From contig JAKPDO010000019.1 of NCBI GenBank assembly GCA_029552545.1, forward strand, positions 62,001 through 126,000: a DNA stretch of 64,000 nucleotides. The letters are read 5' to 3'. The notes below the pieces were generated by a model that worked only from the letters and a program-made list of their open reading frames with translations, was not told where the DNA came from and made no database searches. This DNA is from Planctomycetota bacterium. GTDB taxonomy: Bacteria; Planctomycetota; Phycisphaerae; Sedimentisphaerales; Anaerohalosphaeraceae. This document shows, piece after piece, positions 60,927 to 64,000 of this stretch (position 1 is its first letter; each line of letters starts with the position of its first letter). The position numbers were made by a program, and so were the translations under genes.

Positions 60927-61640
60927 ATGAAAAACGGAAAAACAAAGCGATGGTTTCTATGGTTAGGTTGTGTTTTGCCGACGGCTGCGGCGGCACACAC
61001 CCGCAGGGAGGCCGCAATGATTCCTTATTCGCTGACGAAGTACGCACAAACAGTCTTGAAAATCAAAGACCCCAATCAGCTTCTTTCGCTGCCGGCGGCA
61101 GTCTTCGGGGCCGGCTGCTACTGGGGAGTTGAACAGGCCTTCCGTGAGGTTCCCGGCGTGGCGGCCACAGCCGTTGGGTTTATGGGCGGACGAATCGAAA
61201 ATCCGACGTATGAGCGGGTCTGCCGCGGTGATACCGGCCATGCGGAAGTTGTCCAGCTGTGCTATGATCCCAACAGGGTTTCTTATGCACAGCTGCTGAC
61301 GGTCTTTTTTGAAATTCACAATCCCACCCTCAAAAATCGGCAGGGCAACGACATCGGCACGCAGTATCGCTCGGTCATTTTTACCCATAATCCGGAACAG
61401 GAAAAAGCCGCCCGGACGGCCATAGCCGACTTAAACAAAAGCGGCCGGTATCGTCGGCCGATTGTCACAGAAATCGTTCCGGCCGGCACATTCTGGCCCG
61501 GTCCTGAATCACACCAGCGCTATCTGGAAAAAAATCCGGCGGGCTATTGCCATATTCACTTTCCCGTCCCTGTCATCGAAGAGCTGAAGAAGTCTGTGAC
61601 CGCAGAGCCCAATCAGGTTCCGCCGAAAAAGGAAGATTGA
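60927..61640 (+). CDS. msrA: Peptide methionine (S)-S-oxide reductase MsrA
   Basis: 237 residues. GAGCYWGVEQAF has the catalytic Cys64, with GHAEVVQLCYDP, FFEIHNPT and GTQYRSVIF as usual. Two starts are possible. ATG 60927 gives a 25-residue Sec-type signal (KRWFLWLGCVLPTAAAAHT) and an exported enzyme, but has no ribosome-binding site. ATG 61017 has AGGGAGG five bases before it and would give a 207-residue cytoplasmic enzyme. The good signal peptide made me keep the longer form. The stop codon overlaps the -35 box of gph. Confidence 0.9.
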   Translation: MKNGKTKRWFLWLGCVLPTAAAAHTRREAAMIPYSLTKYAQTVLKIKDPNQLLSLPAAVFGAGCYWGVEQAFREVPGVAATAVGFMGGRIENPTYERVCRGDTGHAEVVQLCYDPNRVSYAQLLTVFFEIHNPTLKNRQGNDIGTQYRSVIFTHNPEQEKAARTAIADLNKSGRYRRPIVTEIVPAGTFWPGPESHQRYLEKNPAGYCHIHFPVPVIEELKKSVTAEPNQVPPKKED

Positions 61641-61665
61641 CTTTTCGGCGGCAGTGCCGTTCAAT
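61637..61665 (+). promoter_or_regulatory. Promoter of gph, predicted leaderless
   Basis: -35 TTGACT (61637-61642) overlaps the stop of msrA, 17-base spacer, -10 TTCAAT (61660-61665). Eight bases separate the -10 box from ATG 61674, so at most one or two bases of leader are expected. No Shine-Dalgarno is visible. Confidence 0.5.
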
Positions 61666-61673
61666 TTGCGGCC

Positions 61674-62318
61674 ATGAAATACAAAGGAATCCTGTTTGAT
61701 TTGGACGGTACGCTGGTCGATACGCTCGAGGATTTGACTGCTGCAATGAATTGGGCGCTTCAGCAGCTCGGTCTTCCGACGCATACGCCGCAGGCCTGCC
61801 GAGAGATGATCGGTTACGGTACCCGCGAATTTGCGCGCAGGGCCTTGCCGGCCGGGCAGGAACATTTGACCGAACGGCTCCAGTCCTTGATGCTGGAGTA
61901 TTATCACCTTCATTGTCTGGAGAAGACCCGCCCCTATGACGGTCTGCAGGAGGTTTTGCCTCGGTTGAAACAGCAGGGGGTTCGGTTGGCGGTCATCTCC
62001 AACAAAAACCATCCGCAAACGGTCAAGATTGTCGAGTATTATTTCGGCCCGAATGCCTTTGATTTTATCTGCGGGATGTCGGAGGGCTTCCGTCCCAAAC
62101 CCGCCCCGGATATGGCTCTGGCGGCCTTGAAGGCCCTCTCGCTAATTTCGCCGCAGACCCTTCTTGTCGGGGACAGTGATATGGACATCCTGACGGCCCA
62201 GGCCGCCGGCATCGAGCCGGTCGGCGTCAGCTGGGGATTTCGTTCTGTCGAACGGCTCAAGGAAGCCGGGGCTGCGAGGATTTTAAATCATCCTCAGGAA
62301 ATTCTTACCCTATTATGA
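61674..62318 (+). CDS. gph: Phosphoglycolate phosphatase-like HAD hydrolase
   Basis: 214 residues. HAD motif I FDLDGTLVDT (8-17), motif II VISNKN, motif III lysine in GFRPKPAPD and motif IV VGDSDMDILTAQAAG. Helical cap between residues 15 and 85. It resembles Gph/PpaX enzymes that clear 2-phosphoglycolate or pyrophosphate, and the substrate cannot be fixed from sequence. Its promoter lies directly against the ATG. Confidence 0.88.
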   Translation: MKYKGILFDLDGTLVDTLEDLTAAMNWALQQLGLPTHTPQACREMIGYGTREFARRALPAGQEHLTERLQSLMLEYYHLHCLEKTRPYDGLQEVLPRLKQQGVRLAVISNKNHPQTVKIVEYYFGPNAFDFICGMSEGFRPKPAPDMALAALKALSLISPQTLLVGDSDMDILTAQAAGIEPVGVSWGFRSVERLKEAGAARILNHPQEILTLL

Positions 62319-62324
62319 TTGGGC

Positions 62325-62353
62325 TTGACGTTTTTGGGTTGGTTTTTTGCAAT
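62325..62353 (+). promoter_or_regulatory. Promoter upstream of the PAS-LuxR gene
   Basis: -35 TTGACG (62325-62330), 17-base spacer, -10 TGCAAT (62348-62353). Start near 62360, giving a long leader of about 175 bases that includes a 34-codon open frame. Confidence 0.45.
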
Positions 62354-62443
62354 ACTAAAAGAAGGATGCTCCTGCGAGAAATTCACCTCTTAAGGGTTCT
62401 TTTGTGCAGAAGATAAAACCGAAGGGGTCGGGAGGGAGAAACT

Positions 62444-62548
62444 ATGCGCGACCCATGTCAATTTTGTCATTTGCGGGTCTGGAAGGAGAAGTTTCTGCAG
62501 CAAAAAAGTTCCTCACTCAGGAGAAAACCCGCATTTGAATCCGCTTGA
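62444..62548 (+). CDS. Possible 34-residue leader peptide
   Basis: ATG 62444 is preceded by GGGAGGGAGAAACT, a better ribosome-binding site than most genes here have. The peptide begins MRDPCQFCHLRVWK (a CxxC) and is rich in Lys, Arg and Ser. Its stop (62546-62548) lies just inside the TTG-started regulator gene, in another frame, so translation of the two could be coupled. It could also be chance. Confidence 0.3.
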   Translation: MRDPCQFCHLRVWKEKFLQQKSSSLRRKPAFESA

Positions 62549-63488
62549 GGAAGAGGAGTTGCAAAAGCAGTTTCCCATTCTTTTGGGGTGGATGGAAGTC
62601 ATAGAGAGCCACTCGGATGCTTTGTTTCTTTTTGATGAACACTTTTCCTGCATTTATGCCAATCGGGCTGCTGTCTCTTTTTTGCGAGAGGTTGGAGAGT
62701 GTCGAAGATCCTGGAATCTCTGCGATAGTGCTCAGAACCAGCCGGAGCCGTTTTCTTTCTGGCTTCAGAAAACACAGCAGGTTTTCCGCAGGGGCAGACG
62801 AGCACAGTACATTTGTGAATGGCAGCATGGAGGTGAGAGAAAAGCTCTGAAAACAGAGTGGATTCCTGTTCGAAATTCTGAAAAGAATGTTCTTGCAGTG
62901 ATTCTCTTGTGCAGAGACATTACAGAATTTCGAAAATTGCAGGAACAGCTGGCGGAGCAGGAAAACAAATACAAAGAACTGTACAATCAATCCCCAATTG
63001 GCCTGTATCGAACACGGGTCAGCGACGGCAAACTGCTTGAATGCAACAAAGCCCTGGCGGATTTACTGGGCTATGGCAGTGTAGAAGACTGCAAAGAGAG
63101 GCACTATTCTGTTCAATATTATGTCCAGCCGCAGCAAAGACAAATTTTATTAGAACGTCTGCAGAAAGAGAAAAAAATCACGGATTTTGAAATTCAGGTC
63201 CGCCGGGAGGATGGAAAAATTATTTGGGTGGAAATAACAGCAGATCTGCATCCCGACGAGGGATATATTGAAGGAGTTATGAGGGAAATTACTGCAGCCA
63301 AGATTCTTACAGAGACAGAGAAGAAGATTCTTGAACTTGTGATGAAGGGCAAAAGCAGCCGACAGATTGCCAAAGAGATGTTCCGCTCCGTAAGAACGAT
63401 TGAAGACCATCGTGCGCATATTATGCACAAACTGAATGCTCATAATCTGGTGGAATTGGCGGCCATAGCCCGGTCACTAAAAAAATGA
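62535..63488 (+). CDS. PAS-domain LuxR-type transcription regulator
   Basis: 317 residues: PAS domain 1 (about 20-130; DALFLFDEHFSCIYANRAAVSFL), a short coiled coil, PAS domain 2 (about 148-255; YNQSPIGLYRTRVSDGKLLECNKALADLLGYG) and a C-terminal LuxR helix-turn-helix (LTETEKKILELVMKGKSSRQIAKEMFRSVRTIEDHRAHI, positions about 258-300). No receiver domain, so it senses directly, perhaps redox or a small ligand. TTG start with AGGAG (62519-62523); the frame is open upstream without ATG or GTG. The gene is richer in A+T than its neighbours. Confidence 0.85.
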   Translation: MNPLEEEELQKQFPILLGWMEVIESHSDALFLFDEHFSCIYANRAAVSFLREVGECRRSWNLCDSAQNQPEPFSFWLQKTQQVFRRGRRAQYICEWQHGGERKALKTEWIPVRNSEKNVLAVILLCRDITEFRKLQEQLAEQENKYKELYNQSPIGLYRTRVSDGKLLECNKALADLLGYGSVEDCKERHYSVQYYVQPQQRQILLERLQKEKKITDFEIQVRREDGKIIWVEITADLHPDEGYIEGVMREITAAKILTETEKKILELVMKGKSSRQIAKEMFRSVRTIEDHRAHIMHKLNAHNLVELAAIARSLKK

Positions 63489-63677
63489 AAAACGACAAAA
63501 AAGGGGCTTAATGACTTTTATGGAAAATCCCGTAGTTTCCACGATTGTATGGTCAGTAGAGATTGGTTAGTCTTGTTTCTAATACATTTGTAAAGAGGAG
63601 AGGGTGAGGAAAAATCTTCCCCAATCATCTCCTCGTGAATATCCAGAGAGTTTTCGTTTTTGGAAAGGAGTGAGGAA
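63489..63677. other. Short intergenic region before the last gene
   Basis: AT-rich, without a clear hairpin or convincing promoter pair. AATACATTTG near 63581 could contain a -10 box. It ends with GGAAAGGAGTGAGGAA, the ribosome-binding site of the next gene. Confidence 0.3.
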
Positions 63678-64000
63678 ATGAAGAATGGGATTGTATGTCT
63701 GTCAGCGGCTCTAATTCTTTTAGGGTCGCTGGGGGCGGAAGGGGCACTGTATTTTAGTCCTGATCTGTCCACAATCGCGGGGATGACCAAAACATGGGAT
63801 GCGGCAAACACAACTTCATCGGGCCTGACCGCACAAAATGTCGGCACGGCAATCCGTTTTTCCTGTCTGCTTCAATATGGGAACGGAGTAGGAGATGGAT
63901 GGGCCTCGATGGGAGTCGGTTACGGTTGGCCGCCGCCGGCAGGGCTGCAGGATTTGAGCGGATATGATGGATATGCGATGAATTTCCTGAATACCAACAA
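63678..64000 (+). CDS. Secreted protein, N-terminal part (3' end outside window)
   Basis: 107 residues are visible before the window ends. ATG 63678 follows AAAGGAGTGAGG. The signal peptide MKNGIVCLSAALILLGSLGAEGA is clear, followed by a beta-rich, Gly/Ser-rich part (LYFSPDLSTIAGMTKTWD, GVGYGWPPPAGLQDLSGYDGYAM) like planctomycete exoproteins with sorting or dockerin tails. It may be controlled by the PAS-LuxR regulator in front. The family cannot be named from this part. Confidence 0.6.
   Translation, partial: MKNGIVCLSAALILLGSLGAEGALYFSPDLSTIAGMTKTWDAANTTSSGLTAQNVGTAIRFSCLLQYGNGVGDGWASMGVGYGWPPPAGLQDLSGYDGYAMNFLNTN

Noticed and set aside
1-64000. CRISPR array, rRNA, insertion sequence or prophage
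   Set aside because: No regularly spaced repeats, rRNA stretches, transposase, integrase or phage structural genes were seen in reading the window.

Overview
The window is a gene-dense bacterial chromosome segment of moderately high GC. It carries no rRNA, tRNA, insertion sequence or CRISPR array that I could see. A secreted protein ending in two dockerin-like Ca2+-binding repeats (DLTNDG.., DLTGDG..), several stand-alone prepilin-type proteins, many PQQ-like beta-propeller proteins and a GH51 arabinofuranosidase together suggest a Planctomycetota member of class Phycisphaerae (Sedimentisphaerales-like), probably an anaerobic polysaccharide degrader. This placement is inference from gene content.

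Layout. 1-3352 (+): the end of an RND/MMPL transporter operon with a DUF2892 membrane protein, a LolA-like periplasmic protein and an outer-membrane beta-barrel. 3472-5852 (+): hflX and gpsA. 6279-14462 (+): a type IV pilus/type II secretion operon, pilM-N-O-P-like, pilB, pilT, pilC and two pseudopilins. 14716-16077 (+): a UPF0210 protein. 16301-27017 (-): a long minus-strand run with aroK, a PHP hydrolase, GH51, a SYLF lipoprotein, an exonuclease, rsmB, fmt, rhaM, alkaline phosphatase, a thymidylate-synthase-like protein and a large secreted protein. 27215-29793 (+): ribE, pdxA and rsmA. 29804-33433 (-): an unusually long secA. 33611-34225 (+): a LysM protein.

34347-47098 (+) is the most unusual part. 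It is a nearly gapless cluster that joins four PQQ/NHL-type propeller proteins to a small Tat protein, a Tat-exported polyferredoxin (NapG-like), a membrane polyferredoxin (NapH-like), a fused NuoE-NuoF protein and a 2Fe-2S/GltD-like flavoprotein that lacks the usual NAD(P)-binding domain. Read together, these look like a transmembrane redox complex linking cytoplasmic NADH chemistry to the periplasm. It is followed by the dockerin-repeat protein, a pseudopilin and the nickel-hydrogenase maturation genes hypE-hypA-hypB (to 50781).

50843-64000: lysA, comM, a PrsW-like protease, hisF (with an altered catalytic position), a minus-strand pseudopilin, a divergent FtsZ/tubulin-like protein, dtd, acylphosphatase, a Ycf46-type AAA ATPase, msrA, gph, a PAS-LuxR regulator and the start of a secreted protein cut by the window edge.

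Promoters of sigma-70 type (TTGnnn-17-TAnnnT) can be recognised at many sites. At gpsA, hypE and gph they sit so close to the ATG that the transcripts should be leaderless.
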